Shown piece after piece: positions 51,741-60,679 of a stretch of DNA of 64,000 bases. Source of the stretch: an uncultured Clostridia bacterium (lineage in GTDB: Bacteria; Bacillota; Clostridia; Oscillospirales; Acutalibacteraceae); assembly GCA_927362715.1 (NCBI GenBank), contig CAKMIX010000005.1:62001-126000 (forward strand). Reading direction: 5' to 3'. The notes beneath the pieces were generated by a model. That model ran no database searches. It had not been told where the DNA came from and saw only the letters and a list, made by a program, of their open reading frames with translations. The position numbers were made by a program, and so were the translations under genes. Numbering within the stretch: position 1 is the stretch's first letter; each line of letters opens with the position of its first letter.

Positions 51741-51937
51741 GTACTCGCTTTTTTACCATTGTTTCCGTTCTTATCCCGATTATTCCGCCGGGCGCAGCAA
51801 ACATAAAAAGCCGCTGAAATGTGCTAACATACCGATAAGACGGGGCGGGGAAGAAATAATCCGTCCTCTTTAATCGGATAGATTTCACCTTACTTTTGTC
51901 CGGTTTGTGCGATTTTTGCCGATTCGCCATCCCGGCG

Positions 51938-52013
51938 TTGACATCGCCCGGCTGATTTGATAAAATACATATGTCAGCAATGGCGCGGGCGGTTTGCTTC
52001 GCGCCGTTTTTTG
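51938..52013 (+). promoter_or_regulatory. Promoter and leader hairpin of the metallophosphoesterase gene
   Basis: TTGACA (51938-51943) and TAAAAT (51961-51966) are separated by 17 bases. A GGCGCG/CGCGCC hairpin (51982-52005) with a GTTTTTTG tract follows at about +10. A second stem GACCGC/GCGGTC (52025-52044) ends just before the ribosome binding site. Confidence 0.7.
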
Positions 52014-52059
52014 TAAACGGAAGCGACCGCCGTTTTACGCGGTCGGCTGGAGGAAAATT

Positions 52060-53181
52060 ATGCGTTTTCGTTCCGACGGTACGTTTAAGATCATGCAGAT
52101 CACCGACATGCAGGAGATCCCTGCCGTTTCGCCCGACACGCTCGCGCTTCTGGAAGCTGCCGTGGCAGCGGAACAGCCAGACCTTGTGGTTTACACAGGC
52201 GACCAGATCAAAGGCTACGGTGTGACTTATAAGGGAAAGGGCGCGGCGCTGGAAGCTGCGGTCTCTGAAACCATTGATAAGCTGTTAAAGCCTGTTACAA
52301 GCCGCGGCATCCCCTTTGCCGTCACCTTCGGCAACCACGACAGGCAGGTTGGTATTTCCAACCACGACCAGTTTTATCACATCTACAAAAAATACCCCTC
52401 CTGCGTCGGCGAACAGGCCGACGGCGTGGACGGCGGCGGGACATACAATATCCCGATCGAGCGTTCGGACGGGTCGGGAAAGCCTGTGTTCAATCTGTAT
52501 CTGTTCGACAGCGGCACGGATGCCAAGGGCGGCGGTTACGAGGCGTTTGATCCCAAGATCATCGCGTGGTACCGCAAAACGCGCGACGCCCTTAAAGCGC
52601 AAAGCGGCGATTATGTGCCCTCCATCGTGTTCCAGCATATCCCGCTGCCGGAATACTACAATGTGCTGCGGCGCGTCAAAAAAAGTGAAAAGGGCGCGAT
52701 CCAGGCGTTCCGCACGCACAAGCACGAGTTTTACAAACTCGGCGAGACCTGCGGCCAAAATGATGTGCTGCTGGAGCCGCCCTCGATCCCCGATAAAAAC
52801 AACGGTGAATTCGACGCGCTCGCAGAGTGCGGGGACGTACTCGCCGTATTCGTCGGGCACGACCACAAAAACAGCTTTGTCGGGCGGTATCAAAATATTG
52901 ACCTCGGCTTTACGCAGTCCTCTGGCTTTAACGCCTACGGCAACCGCACGAAACGCGGCGTGCGCTGTATCGTGCTGGACGAAAACGAGCCGCACAGCTA
53001 CAAGACCTATACGCGCACGTATGACGAACTGGTCGGCACCAAGGTCACGCGGCCGGTGTTTGACTATCTGACCAGCAAAGCCCCCGCCACAGTGGACGCC
53101 GCCATACCCATGATCTTAAAGGGCTTAGGCGCGGTCGCTGCAGTTGTGATCCTGATCCTTTTACTCGTTCATTTTCTTTGA
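52060..53181 (+). CDS. Calcineurin-like metallophosphoesterase with C-terminal membrane anchor
   Basis: The 373-residue protein has MPE motifs: ITDMQE (variant of DxH, with Gln in place of His), VVYTGDQIKG, FAVTFGNHDR, FQHIPLPEYY and FVGHDHKN. The C-terminus has one membrane helix (about 350-372). The first motif lacks the usual His, seen in some related purple acid phosphatase-like proteins. GGAGGAAAATT sets the start at 52060. It is followed 15 bases later by a GtrA gene. Confidence 0.88.
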   Translation: MRFRSDGTFKIMQITDMQEIPAVSPDTLALLEAAVAAEQPDLVVYTGDQIKGYGVTYKGKGAALEAAVSETIDKLLKPVTSRGIPFAVTFGNHDRQVGISNHDQFYHIYKKYPSCVGEQADGVDGGGTYNIPIERSDGSGKPVFNLYLFDSGTDAKGGGYEAFDPKIIAWYRKTRDALKAQSGDYVPSIVFQHIPLPEYYNVLRRVKKSEKGAIQAFRTHKHEFYKLGETCGQNDVLLEPPSIPDKNNGEFDALAECGDVLAVFVGHDHKNSFVGRYQNIDLGFTQSSGFNAYGNRTKRGVRCIVLDENEPHSYKTYTRTYDELVGTKVTRPVFDYLTSKAPATVDAAIPMILKGLGAVAAVVILILLLVHFL

Positions 53182-53196
53182 TCCCGGGAGGTACCT

Positions 53197-53736
53197 ATGG
53201 CACAGGAGAAAAAACAGGGTGCGTTCGCACGCTTTACCGAAAAGCACGCGGAAATTTGGAAATTTGTGAAATTTTCCATCGCAGGCGGCGGGTCGTCGGT
53301 CGTGGAGCTGATCGTGCATATGCTGCTGCTCAATTATGTATTCGCCTCGTTGACAGCCGAAGCGATCACCAACCCGACGCTGAATATGATCGGCATCACT
53401 TCGCAGGGATATTTGTACACCTATCTCATTTCCACCGCCGTGGGCTACGGCATTGCGTTTGTGCTCAACCGCAAGATCACCTTTAAAGCAGACGCCAACC
53501 CCACGGTAAGCATGATTTTGTATTTGATCATGGTGATCTTTACGATCTTTGCAAACGGCTGGATCGGTTCCGCCGTTACGACCTTTGCACAAGCGCATGC
53601 CCTGACCGGGAATTTGTGGGATATGGTCATCAAGGTCGTTTGCATGCTCATCCCGACGATCTGGACGTATCCGTGCAACCGCTTTATTATCCACCGCAAG
53701 AAAAAACCGGCGGAGAGCGACAGCACGCAGGCGTAA
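53197..53736 (+). CDS. GtrA-family membrane protein
   Basis: The 179-residue protein has four helices and the GtrA features FVKFSIAGGGSSVVELIVHMLL (in part) and GYGIAFVLNRKITFK (about 87-101). GtrA proteins are thought to help flip undecaprenyl-linked sugars for wall or polysaccharide decoration. It forms a pair with the phosphoesterase gene, so both may act on lipid-linked substrates. Confidence 0.88.
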   Translation: MAQEKKQGAFARFTEKHAEIWKFVKFSIAGGGSSVVELIVHMLLLNYVFASLTAEAITNPTLNMIGITSQGYLYTYLISTAVGYGIAFVLNRKITFKADANPTVSMILYLIMVIFTIFANGWIGSAVTTFAQAHALTGNLWDMVIKVVCMLIPTIWTYPCNRFIIHRKKKPAESDSTQA

Positions 53737-53761
53737 AGCTGATTTGCTTTGCGGTCATTGA

Positions 53762-53815
53762 ACTTTTCCCCGTGCAAAGGTGCATTTCGGAGCTTTGTAC
53801 GGGGAATTCTGTTTA
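53762..53815 (+). terminator. Intrinsic terminator after gtrA
   Basis: TTCCCCGTGCAAAG pairs with CTTTGTACGGGGAA, followed by TTCTGTTTAGTTTTC. Confidence 0.7.
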
Positions 53816-54068
53816 GTTTTCTTTGGTTTGTGCGGTTTTTTTGACGTGGGCGCGCCGGGTGCCGCCGTTCGGACTTTTTGAAGTTGAGCGGTTCGCGTGT
53901 AAGGCTTTTCGCCTTTACTTTTCGATTTGGTCGGCACTACATGGCTGTGTGTTGAATAATTTTAACTGTTCATGATTTATTCATATTTCATTAAGTATTT
54001 GTTCATTTTTTAGCTGTTTCAATATGCTAAAGTCTATATATCCTATTTTCTTCCAAGGGGGACTCGGT
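53816..54068. other. AT-rich intergenic region
   Basis: No supported gene. A TATGCTAAAGT element near 54021-54031 may be an extended -10 box for the M28 peptidase gene. Confidence 0.45.
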
Positions 54069-55310
54069 ATGGATCTGAAAAAAATCATCAACAAAAAAGA
54101 GGAAGCCGCGCAGTATATGGTAGATGAGATCACCTATATCTGCAAAACCTTTGAAAAACGTGCGCCCGGTTCCGTGGGGGAAAAGCAGGCGTGCGACTAT
54201 ATGGCAAAGGTACTTAAAGAGCAGTGCGGCTGCGATCGGGCGGATGTGGAATCCTTCAAAGAAAATCCCGGTTCGTTCTTCGGCTGGGTGTATTTCACGA
54301 TCACCTTTGTGCTTTTAGCCATTCCGCTGTTTTTTGTGCTGCCCATCCTTTCAATTCTGCTGATCCTTGCGGGGCTGTTTGTGGTATTCATGCAGTTCGG
54401 GCTTTATAAAAAGCTGATCGACCGCTGCTTCCCCGAAAAAACGGGGCACAACGTGACCGCCGTCAAAAAATGCACAGGCGAGGTCAAGCGCCGCATTTTC
54501 TTCAACGGGCACCCCGACGCGGCGTGGGAATGGCCGGTCAACTACAAGCTCGGCGGCGTCGGTTTTGAGGGACATGCGATCCTCTGCGGCGCGGGCGCGA
54601 TGTATTATATGGTGCTTTCGATCATTGCCATTGTGCAGAACGGTTTCGGCGTAAACGTGCTTTCCACCGATTCTTCGCTTTGCGTCGCCGGACTTTGGGG
54701 GCTCTTGTTCGTACCGTTTTTGATCGGCCTTTATTGGATCCGCAACGCGCACCGCATCGTGGACGGCGCGAACGACAACCTTTCGGGCTGCTATATGGGC
54801 ATTGCCATTCTCAAAGAGCTCGAAGAGGCCGGTATCGAATTTGAAAATACCGAGGTCGGCGTGATCCTCACGGGCTCCGAGGAAGCGGGGCTGCGCGGCG
54901 CAAAGGCGTGGTGCGAGCAGCATAAGGGCGAATTTGACGACGTACCGACCTTTATTATCTCCTATGATACCATTCACGATCCGAAATACCTGATGACCAA
55001 CTACCGCGACTTAAACGGTGCTGTCAAGGCGGACAAGGACGTTTCCGATCTGTTCATGGAAGCTGCCGCCGCGCTGGATATCCCCTGCAAGAAGGGCTGG
55101 GTGCCGCCGCTTGGCGGTGCAACGGACTCCGCCGCGTTCGCGCAGGCAGGGTTGCGTTCGACGGGCATCACGGGTCTTAACCACAAGTTAGAGGATTATT
55201 ACCACACGCGCCGCGATACATACGACAACATGAACCTGGAAGGGCTTGCAGGCTGCTTTGCCGCAAGCGTCAAGGCGCTGGAGATGTTTGACAACGGCGC
55301 AAAACAGTAA
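54069..55310 (+). CDS. M28-family metallopeptidase with internal membrane helices
   Basis: The 413-residue protein has an aminopeptidase domain split by membrane segments (about 75-112 and 178-228). The M28 zinc motifs can be followed: IFFNGHPDAAWEW, DGANDNLSGCYMGIAIL, TGSEEAGLRGAKAW (catalytic Glu-Glu) and LNHKLEDYYHTRRD. The helices inserted before and after the first zinc ligand are unusual. AAGGGGGACTCGGT precedes ATG 54069. It converges with the DUF5058 pair. Confidence 0.87.
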   Translation: MDLKKIINKKEEAAQYMVDEITYICKTFEKRAPGSVGEKQACDYMAKVLKEQCGCDRADVESFKENPGSFFGWVYFTITFVLLAIPLFFVLPILSILLILAGLFVVFMQFGLYKKLIDRCFPEKTGHNVTAVKKCTGEVKRRIFFNGHPDAAWEWPVNYKLGGVGFEGHAILCGAGAMYYMVLSIIAIVQNGFGVNVLSTDSSLCVAGLWGLLFVPFLIGLYWIRNAHRIVDGANDNLSGCYMGIAILKELEEAGIEFENTEVGVILTGSEEAGLRGAKAWCEQHKGEFDDVPTFIISYDTIHDPKYLMTNYRDLNGAVKADKDVSDLFMEAAAALDIPCKKGWVPPLGGATDSAAFAQAGLRSTGITGLNHKLEDYYHTRRDTYDNMNLEGLAGCFAASVKALEMFDNGAKQ

Positions 55311-55340
55311 TCCACAGCGTTTGTGATTCGAAAAAGCAGA

Positions 55341-55386
55341 AAACCGCGGGCTGTATAAGACAGCCCGCGGTTCCTTTTATTTTCGG
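55341..55386. terminator. Bidirectional terminator
   Basis: AACCGCGGGCTGT pairs with ACAGCCCGCGGTT, followed by CCTTTTATTTT, between convergent genes. Confidence 0.85.
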
Positions 55387-55391
55387 CTATT

Positions 55392-56057
55392 TTATTGCCC
55401 GACCCAGCCTTTTTTGTACATCAAATGCGCCGAGAGCATGGAGATCACGACGCCGACGGGGATGAGCACCCCGGTCGACAGCGTGCCGTTGAACAGCAGC
55501 AGGATCACGATCGCGGCGATCGGTACAAAGGCGAGCTTCCAATGCTTCATGAAGTAGCTGATGCCAAGCGCCCCGAACAACGCGGGCACGACCTGATCGA
55601 ACGCCGGCGCGAATACGGAGCTGTCATCCGTCAGATACGGCAGTACCGGGCTGAACGCGACGACGCCGACGGCGATAATGAGCGTAGTCACGATAGACGA
55701 GGTGGCGATGGCGATCGTTGAGATCACTTCACCCTCTTCGCTGTTGGCGCGCACCCCCGCGTTTTCCATGGCGTTTAAGCCGCAGGGCAGCTTGAGATTG
55801 GTGATATTGCCCGTGACGAAGCTCAGATAGGTACCGCCTGCGCCGAGCAGGGGCGTATAAGTGAACACCTCTATAACGGAGGTCGGATAAAACAGCAGCG
55901 CGACGGGCAGAAGCCCCTCAAACACATAGCGCGCTTCGGGCCAGACGCCGAGGTGCAGACAGATGGCGACAGGGAGCATTAAAAACAGCAGCAGCGCCGC
56001 GATGTCCCAAAGGATGCCGTAAAAATGCACGCCGCTTTCATAGGTTCTTTCTTTCAT
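55392..56057 (-). CDS. Integral membrane protein paired with DUF5058
   Basis: The 221-residue protein has about six helices and polar GNITNLKLPCGLNAMEN between helices. I do not recognise a named family. It begins 15 bases after the DUF5058 gene and so is one transcription unit with it; together they look like the two membrane parts of a transporter or channel. Confidence 0.75.
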   Translation of the reverse strand: MKERTYESGVHFYGILWDIAALLLFLMLPVAICLHLGVWPEARYVFEGLLPVALLFYPTSVIEVFTYTPLLGAGGTYLSFVTGNITNLKLPCGLNAMENAGVRANSEEGEVISTIAIATSSIVTTLIIAVGVVAFSPVLPYLTDDSSVFAPAFDQVVPALFGALGISYFMKHWKLAFVPIAAIVILLLFNGTLSTGVLIPVGVVISMLSAHLMYKKGWVGQ

Positions 56058-56072
56058 CGTCTCTCTCCTCCT

Positions 56073-56843
56073 TTACCCGCGCCACTCGAACAGCGCAATA
56101 TCCGGCGGCAGAACCTGCGACAGGATCATGACGACGCCCATGGCAAGCAGCATGGAAAACGGCATGGCAAACGGCTGCAGCCACTTGATGTTAAAGCGGT
56201 TGGCGATCGATTGGAGGATGAGCATAAAAATCATGGAGGAGACCAGCGCGCAAAGGGACATGACGCCCGCGCCGTCGCCGATGATGGATTCTTCACCCTT
56301 GCCTGCGATCGCCCTGCCGATGAATGCGGCGATCAGCCCGATAAATGCTGCGGCGGACATCACATCCGCCCATTTTCCGTTTTTGGCGACCGCCTTGCTC
56401 ATACCCTTTTGAATCTTTTTGAGCAGGAACGGTACCAAGATCAGCGGCATGATACTGCCGAGCGTCATGACCCACGCGACCGTCGAGAACATTTCGGGAT
56501 CCGTAACCTCCTGCGAAAGCCCCGCCGCACTGCCGAACGCATCAATGGCGGCTTCGGCGGCAGGCACCTCGTAGGTGATCGCGCCGATGACCGTCAGGCG
56601 GATCCAAGGCAGCACAAGCCCCAGCGCACCGGAAAGCGTGAGCACCGTCGCGAGGATCGCAAGCGCAGGCGCTACGGTAAACAAGGCGCTCGAAGAAACC
56701 GTCTTTTTGAGCGACGACGTATCGATCCCCAGCGCCTTCGCCCGTTTCCACGCGCGCACCAGGAAAAACACCGACTGCGCCACAACGAACGCCACGACCA
56801 GGAAGCCCAGCGCGTACATAAAGCCGTCTGATTTGAAATCCAT
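56073..56843 (-). CDS. DUF5058-family integral membrane protein
   Basis: The 256-residue protein has about seven helices with a KSDGFMYALGFLVV start and conserved EMFSTVAWVMTLGSIMPLILVP (in part). The family occurs in Clostridia next to a small membrane partner, often near peptidases; here an M28 peptidase gene lies on the other side. Function unknown. ATG 56843 follows AAAGGGGGAAATCC. Confidence 0.8.
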   Translation of the reverse strand: MDFKSDGFMYALGFLVVAFVVAQSVFFLVRAWKRAKALGIDTSSLKKTVSSSALFTVAPALAILATVLTLSGALGLVLPWIRLTVIGAITYEVPAAEAAIDAFGSAAGLSQEVTDPEMFSTVAWVMTLGSIMPLILVPFLLKKIQKGMSKAVAKNGKWADVMSAAAFIGLIAAFIGRAIAGKGEESIIGDGAGVMSLCALVSSMIFMLILQSIANRFNIKWLQPFAMPFSMLLAMGVVMILSQVLPPDIALFEWRG

Positions 56844-56879
56844 CGGATTTCCCCCTTTGATATTTAATTTTTCCTGCAA

Positions 56880-56955
56880 AAAGGGCACGGCGGCCCGTCG
56901 GCACCGTGCCCAACCTTACAAGGTTCAATATAGCATATTCCAAGACAAAATACAA
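56880..56955 (-). promoter_or_regulatory. Promoter and leader terminator-like hairpin of the DUF5058 operon
   Basis: Minus-strand TTGTAT (56950-56955) and TATATT (56927-56932) are separated by 17 bases. The transcript would start with AACCT/AGGTT and then a GGGCACGG/CCGTGCCC hairpin followed by TTTTTGC (about 56880-56912). Read-through is needed to reach the gene. Confidence 0.65.
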
Positions 56956-57065
56956 CCTTTTTTCGTTTGGCAAGCGTGAATTTTTATGCAGAAAAACGAA
57001 TTTCACCATCTTATCGCCTTTCGTCGAATTTTGCCGTTCACGCCCAAATTTTGCTCTGTGTCCTC

Positions 57066-57136
57066 TTGATTTTTCAAATGGCAAATAAAATTATAATAAT
57101 ATCACACTTTGAGAGCGTACCAGCGAAGTGTTTTTT
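57066..57136 (+). repeat. Diverged copy of the DUF1846 promoter-hairpin segment
   Basis: CTTGATTTTT, TATAAT (57092-57097) and the hairpin CACTTTG/CGAAGTG with TTTTTT (57105-57136) match the order and sequence of the segment at 59043-59116. The two copies flank the lipoprotein/protease module. Confidence 0.55.
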
Positions 57137-57237
57137 ATTCAAAAATATGGACCCGGGACTTGCTTTTCTTTCGCGACCACCAAAATCACCAACTTGATCT
57201 CTCCAAATTAAAAATGTAATAATTTATAACATTAGTA

Positions 57238-57265
57238 TTGACATTTATTTTACATATGCTATATT
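57238..57265 (+). promoter_or_regulatory. Promoter of the lipoprotein/protease operon
   Basis: TTGACA (57238-57243), a 16-base spacer and an extended -10 TGCTATATT (TATATT 57260-57265) lie 22 bases upstream of the start codon. Confidence 0.75.
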
Positions 57266-57286
57266 TAGGTCAGAGGGAGGGTGATT

Positions 57287-57769
57287 ATGATGTGGAAAAA
57301 GTTTGCGCTGATCCTATTGCTTTATATGCTGGTCAGCGCTTTATTTTTGGGCTGTGAGCCAAAAGAAAAAAATGCTTTTCCCCCAGACAGTCTATTTGCT
57401 TCCGAAGTTCGCGTGATTTCAAGTAAGCAAACAGCTGACGGAAACTATCAATTGCATTTGGAAGCGGTTTTATACAACCATGATATACAGCAGAGTTATA
57501 CGCTTTACGGGAACCCAAAATGTTGGAATATATTGTATATAAATGGGAAAAGCGAACCGCAGGATCTGCTGCTTGGCTCCTATACGGTTGAGCCGGGAGG
57601 TCGGATCATAGAAGAAAAGATAGTTCACTTGGACGCCGATACAGCCATAGGCAGCGAACTATATGTTATTTCCGATTTTTTCATTGTGAACGAGAGCGGT
57701 GCTCAACAGCGTTATGCCGTTCCCAGCAACCCTATTTATATTTCAGAGGAGGTTTTTAAGAATGTTTAA
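57287..57769 (+). CDS. Small lipoprotein of unknown function
   Basis: The 160-residue protein has a signal peptide with lipobox FLGC and a beta-rich domain of about 120 residues (VRVISSKQTADGNYQLHLEAVLY in part), reminiscent of an Ig-like fold. GGAGG lies six bases before ATG 57287. It overlaps the protease gene by 8 bases, so it may be a chaperone, inhibitor or anchor for the protease. No family recognised. Confidence 0.7.
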   Translation: MMWKKFALILLLYMLVSALFLGCEPKEKNAFPPDSLFASEVRVISSKQTADGNYQLHLEAVLYNHDIQQSYTLYGNPKCWNILYINGKSEPQDLLLGSYTVEPGGRIIEEKIVHLDADTAIGSELYVISDFFIVNESGAQQRYAVPSNPIYISEEVFKNV

Positions 57770-58940
57770 GAAAAAAGCAACCTGCATATTTTTAGTCGTT
57801 TTGCTCTTGGCAGGAATCTTGCTCACATTTCCGTCGTTTGCCCAACAGACCCCAGCAAGCCTCCAGCAGATGCAAAAATTGGCCGCAGAAGAAGAAAGCA
57901 TAACCGCATATCAAAATCTGTTAACATATGTAGAAACGGACAGCCGCAATGCAGCTTTGGAAACATCTACTGGACTCCGTGAAGTTTATGGCGGAGCTTA
58001 TATTGATGAAGCCGGCGCACTTGTGGTCAATGTCACCGACGATTCTGCTGTGATACAATCTGAACTTATACAAGCCTGCAAAAGCGACGCCATAAAATAC
58101 AAGATTGTTGCAAATCGGCTGATAGACCTAACTGCCGCTTATACGGAACTGATTTCTCACTTGGGTGACGCGCCATATTTTAAGGTCGTTTTATCAGAAA
58201 CAAAGAACACCATAGAGGTATATACAAATCAGGATATAGCCACCTGCGCGGACTATGTGACAGAATTGGTAGACGGCTCTTTGATTACGCTTTTTAGGGA
58301 GGCTGAAACTTTTACAGATTGTGCAATACTTCGTGCCGGAGACATAGCAACCTGTGATGAATCTAACAGTTGGGGAACCGTCGGTTTTCCCTGCTACTGG
58401 GAAAACAGCGACGGAACACGATATACTGGTTTTGTCACGGCTGCTCATGTCGTTGGAGCCCCCAGCATAAATACAGTTCCCAACTCTGTATCCGTTAATG
58501 GAACCGACTTTGGGACCGTGAACAGATCTCGCTATGGCAATACTGTTGATGCAGCATTTATCGTTAAAGATCGCTCCATTCTTCCCCCATGGTGGATTCT
58601 ATTGCCACGATTGACAAATGGCGAATCAATTGATGGATGGAGTGATAGTTCTATAACTCCTGAAGGAAGCACCATACGCAAATTCGGTGCCACAACAGGA
58701 ATCACCCAGGGAACCGTTATCTCTCACAGGGCTAGTATAACGATTGGAAACTATCCATTTTATTCGCTCACGCAAACGACACTCCGTGCAGAGCCGGGGG
58801 ACAGTGGAGGCCCTTGTATTCGGAGTATTGGAGATGAAAACATGCTTGTAGGGATCATGAAGGGAAAAGATACAAATTACTCATACTATTGCAGAATAGA
58901 CCAAATTATCAAAGAACTGAGTGTAACACCAATCGTATAA
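57762..58940 (+). CDS. Secreted trypsin-like serine protease with pro-region
   Basis: The 392-residue protein has a signal peptide (1-27; PSFA), a pro-region (about 40-195) and a chymotrypsin-fold domain (about 198-392). The triad is His229 in TAAHVVG, Asp263 in NTVDAAFI and Ser348 in PGDSGGP. The layout recalls streptogrisin or alpha-lytic-type proteases. AGAGGAGG precedes ATG 57762. Lower GC content than the flanks, with flanking promoter repeats, suggests acquisition. Confidence 0.85.
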   Translation: MFKKKATCIFLVVLLLAGILLTFPSFAQQTPASLQQMQKLAAEEESITAYQNLLTYVETDSRNAALETSTGLREVYGGAYIDEAGALVVNVTDDSAVIQSELIQACKSDAIKYKIVANRLIDLTAAYTELISHLGDAPYFKVVLSETKNTIEVYTNQDIATCADYVTELVDGSLITLFREAETFTDCAILRAGDIATCDESNSWGTVGFPCYWENSDGTRYTGFVTAAHVVGAPSINTVPNSVSVNGTDFGTVNRSRYGNTVDAAFIVKDRSILPPWWILLPRLTNGESIDGWSDSSITPEGSTIRKFGATTGITQGTVISHRASITIGNYPFYSLTQTTLRAEPGDSGGPCIRSIGDENMLVGIMKGKDTNYSYYCRIDQIIKELSVTPIV

Positions 58941-59042
58941 TTACACATAAATGTTTTAATTGTTATTGGGGGCGGTTATATAATCGTCCCCTAAATCGTA
59001 TTCCAAAAAAGCTTTATTCTTTACTTTTTGCTGCGCGACCCC

Positions 59043-59116
59043 TTGATTTTTTATCCGGCGTACTATATAATAAGCAGTGTCACACTTCGTAGGGTGTAAC
59101 CGCGAAGTGTGTTTTT
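59043..59116 (+). promoter_or_regulatory. Promoter and terminator-like leader hairpin of the DUF1846 gene
   Basis: TTGATT (59043-59048) and TATAAT (59066-59071) are separated by 17 bases. The stem CACACTTCG/CGAAGTGTG (59081-59111) with TTTTT follows at once. It could end transcription from upstream or attenuate this promoter. Confidence 0.7.
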
Positions 59117-59158
59117 CTGTTTTTATAGGGAATTTTTGAGCTGTGCAGGAGAAATGAC

Positions 59159-60640
59159 GTGAAAATCGGGTTTGACAACGACAAGTATCTGAAAATGCAG
59201 TCGGCGCACATCCGCGAGCGCATCGCATCGTTCGGCGGCAAGCTGTATCTCGAATTCGGCGGCAAGCTGTTCGACGATTACCACGCTTCGCGCGTGCTGC
59301 CGGGCTTTCTGCCGGACAGCAAGCTGAAAATGCTGTTGGAGCTGCGCGAGGATGTGGAGATCATCATCGCCATCAATGCAAATGACATTGAAAAAAGCAA
59401 GGTGCGCGGCGATATCGGCATCACTTACGAGCAGGACATTCTGCGGCTGATGGACGTGTACGCTTCGCTCGGGCTTTCGGTGTGCGGTGTGGTCATGACG
59501 CAATATGCCGCGCAAGCTGCTGCCGCCGCGTTTGAAAAGCGGCTTCAGAAGCTGGGCGTACAGGTGTTCCGCCACTATCCCATTGAGGGGTACCCCGCGA
59601 ACATCCCACTGATCGTCAGCGACGAGGGCTTCGGTAAAAACGACTACATAGAGACCACCCGCTCGTTGGTGGTTGTGACCGCGCCGGGGCCGGGCAGCGG
59701 CAAAATGGCGGTCTGCCTGTCACAGCTTTACCACGAGCACAAGCGCGGCGTGCAGGCGGGCTATGCAAAATTCGAGACCTTCCCGGTCTGGAATCTGCCG
59801 TTAAAGCATCCCGTCAACCTCGCCTATGAGGCGGCAACGACCGATCTCAACGACGTCAACATGATCGACCCGTTCCATTTGGAAGCATACGGCAAGACAA
59901 CCGTCAACTACAACCGCGACATTGAGATCTTCCCCGTGCTCAACACCATTTTTGAGCGTATTTTCGGCACATCGCCGTATAAGTCCCCCACCGATATGGG
60001 CGTCAACATGGCGGGCTTCTGCATCATGGACGACGATGCGGTATGCGAAGCCTCCAGGCAGGAGGTCATCCGCCGCTATTATAAGGCACTGGTCGCCGCG
60101 AAAAAGGGCGAAAACGTGGGGCAGGAGATCCTTTCCTTGGAGCTTCTGCTCAAGCAGCTTGGGATCACGCCGACTTACCGCCGCTGCGTGCAGCCCGCGC
60201 TGGATCTTGCCGAAAGGACAGGCGAACCTGCCGCCGCGCTGGAACTGCCTGACGGCAGGATCGTCACGGGTAAGACAAGCGCGCTTTTGGGAGCGGCGAG
60301 CGCCATGCTGTTAAACGCACTCAAGGCGCTGGCGGGCATCAACGCGGAAATCGATCTGATTTCGCCCGTTGTCATCGGCCCGATCCAAGATTTAAAAGTC
60401 AATCACCTCGGCAGCAAAAACCCGCGTCTGCACACCGATGAGGTGCTGCTTGCGCTCTCTATTTCGGCGGCGACGAACCCGACCGCCGAGCGTGCCATGC
60501 AGGCGCTGGAGGGGCTGCGGGGCTGCGATATGCACACCACGGTCATCTTGTCGGATGCAGACCAAAACACCTGCGCAAAGCTGGGGCTGCAGGTGACAAG
60601 CGAGCCGATGCGGCAGACCAAGGCGTTATACTACAAATAA
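59159..60640 (+). CDS. DUF1846-family protein
   Basis: The 493-residue cytosolic protein begins MKIGFDNDKYLKMQSAHIRER and has GGKLYLEFGGKLFDD and AINANDIEKSKVRGDIGITY (family blocks), plus VVTAPGPGSGKMAVCLSQLYHEH, a P-loop-like segment. Structures are known for the family but not its reaction. GTG 59159 follows AGGAG. It lies 39 bases before pyrG. Confidence 0.9.
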   Translation: MKIGFDNDKYLKMQSAHIRERIASFGGKLYLEFGGKLFDDYHASRVLPGFLPDSKLKMLLELREDVEIIIAINANDIEKSKVRGDIGITYEQDILRLMDVYASLGLSVCGVVMTQYAAQAAAAAFEKRLQKLGVQVFRHYPIEGYPANIPLIVSDEGFGKNDYIETTRSLVVVTAPGPGSGKMAVCLSQLYHEHKRGVQAGYAKFETFPVWNLPLKHPVNLAYEAATTDLNDVNMIDPFHLEAYGKTTVNYNRDIEIFPVLNTIFERIFGTSPYKSPTDMGVNMAGFCIMDDDAVCEASRQEVIRRYYKALVAAKKGENVGQEILSLELLLKQLGITPTYRRCVQPALDLAERTGEPAAALELPDGRIVTGKTSALLGAASAMLLNALKALAGINAEIDLISPVVIGPIQDLKVNHLGSKNPRLHTDEVLLALSISAATNPTAERAMQALEGLRGCDMHTTVILSDADQNTCAKLGLQVTSEPMRQTKALYYK

Positions 60641-60679
60641 AACGGTGCATTATGCCCGTTTCACAAAGGGGATCTGTTT

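Noticed and set aside
53755-53937. Basic 60-codon minus-strand frame after gtrA
   Set aside because: It runs through a terminator hairpin, is low in complexity (Lys/Pro/Thr) and has no ribosome binding site.
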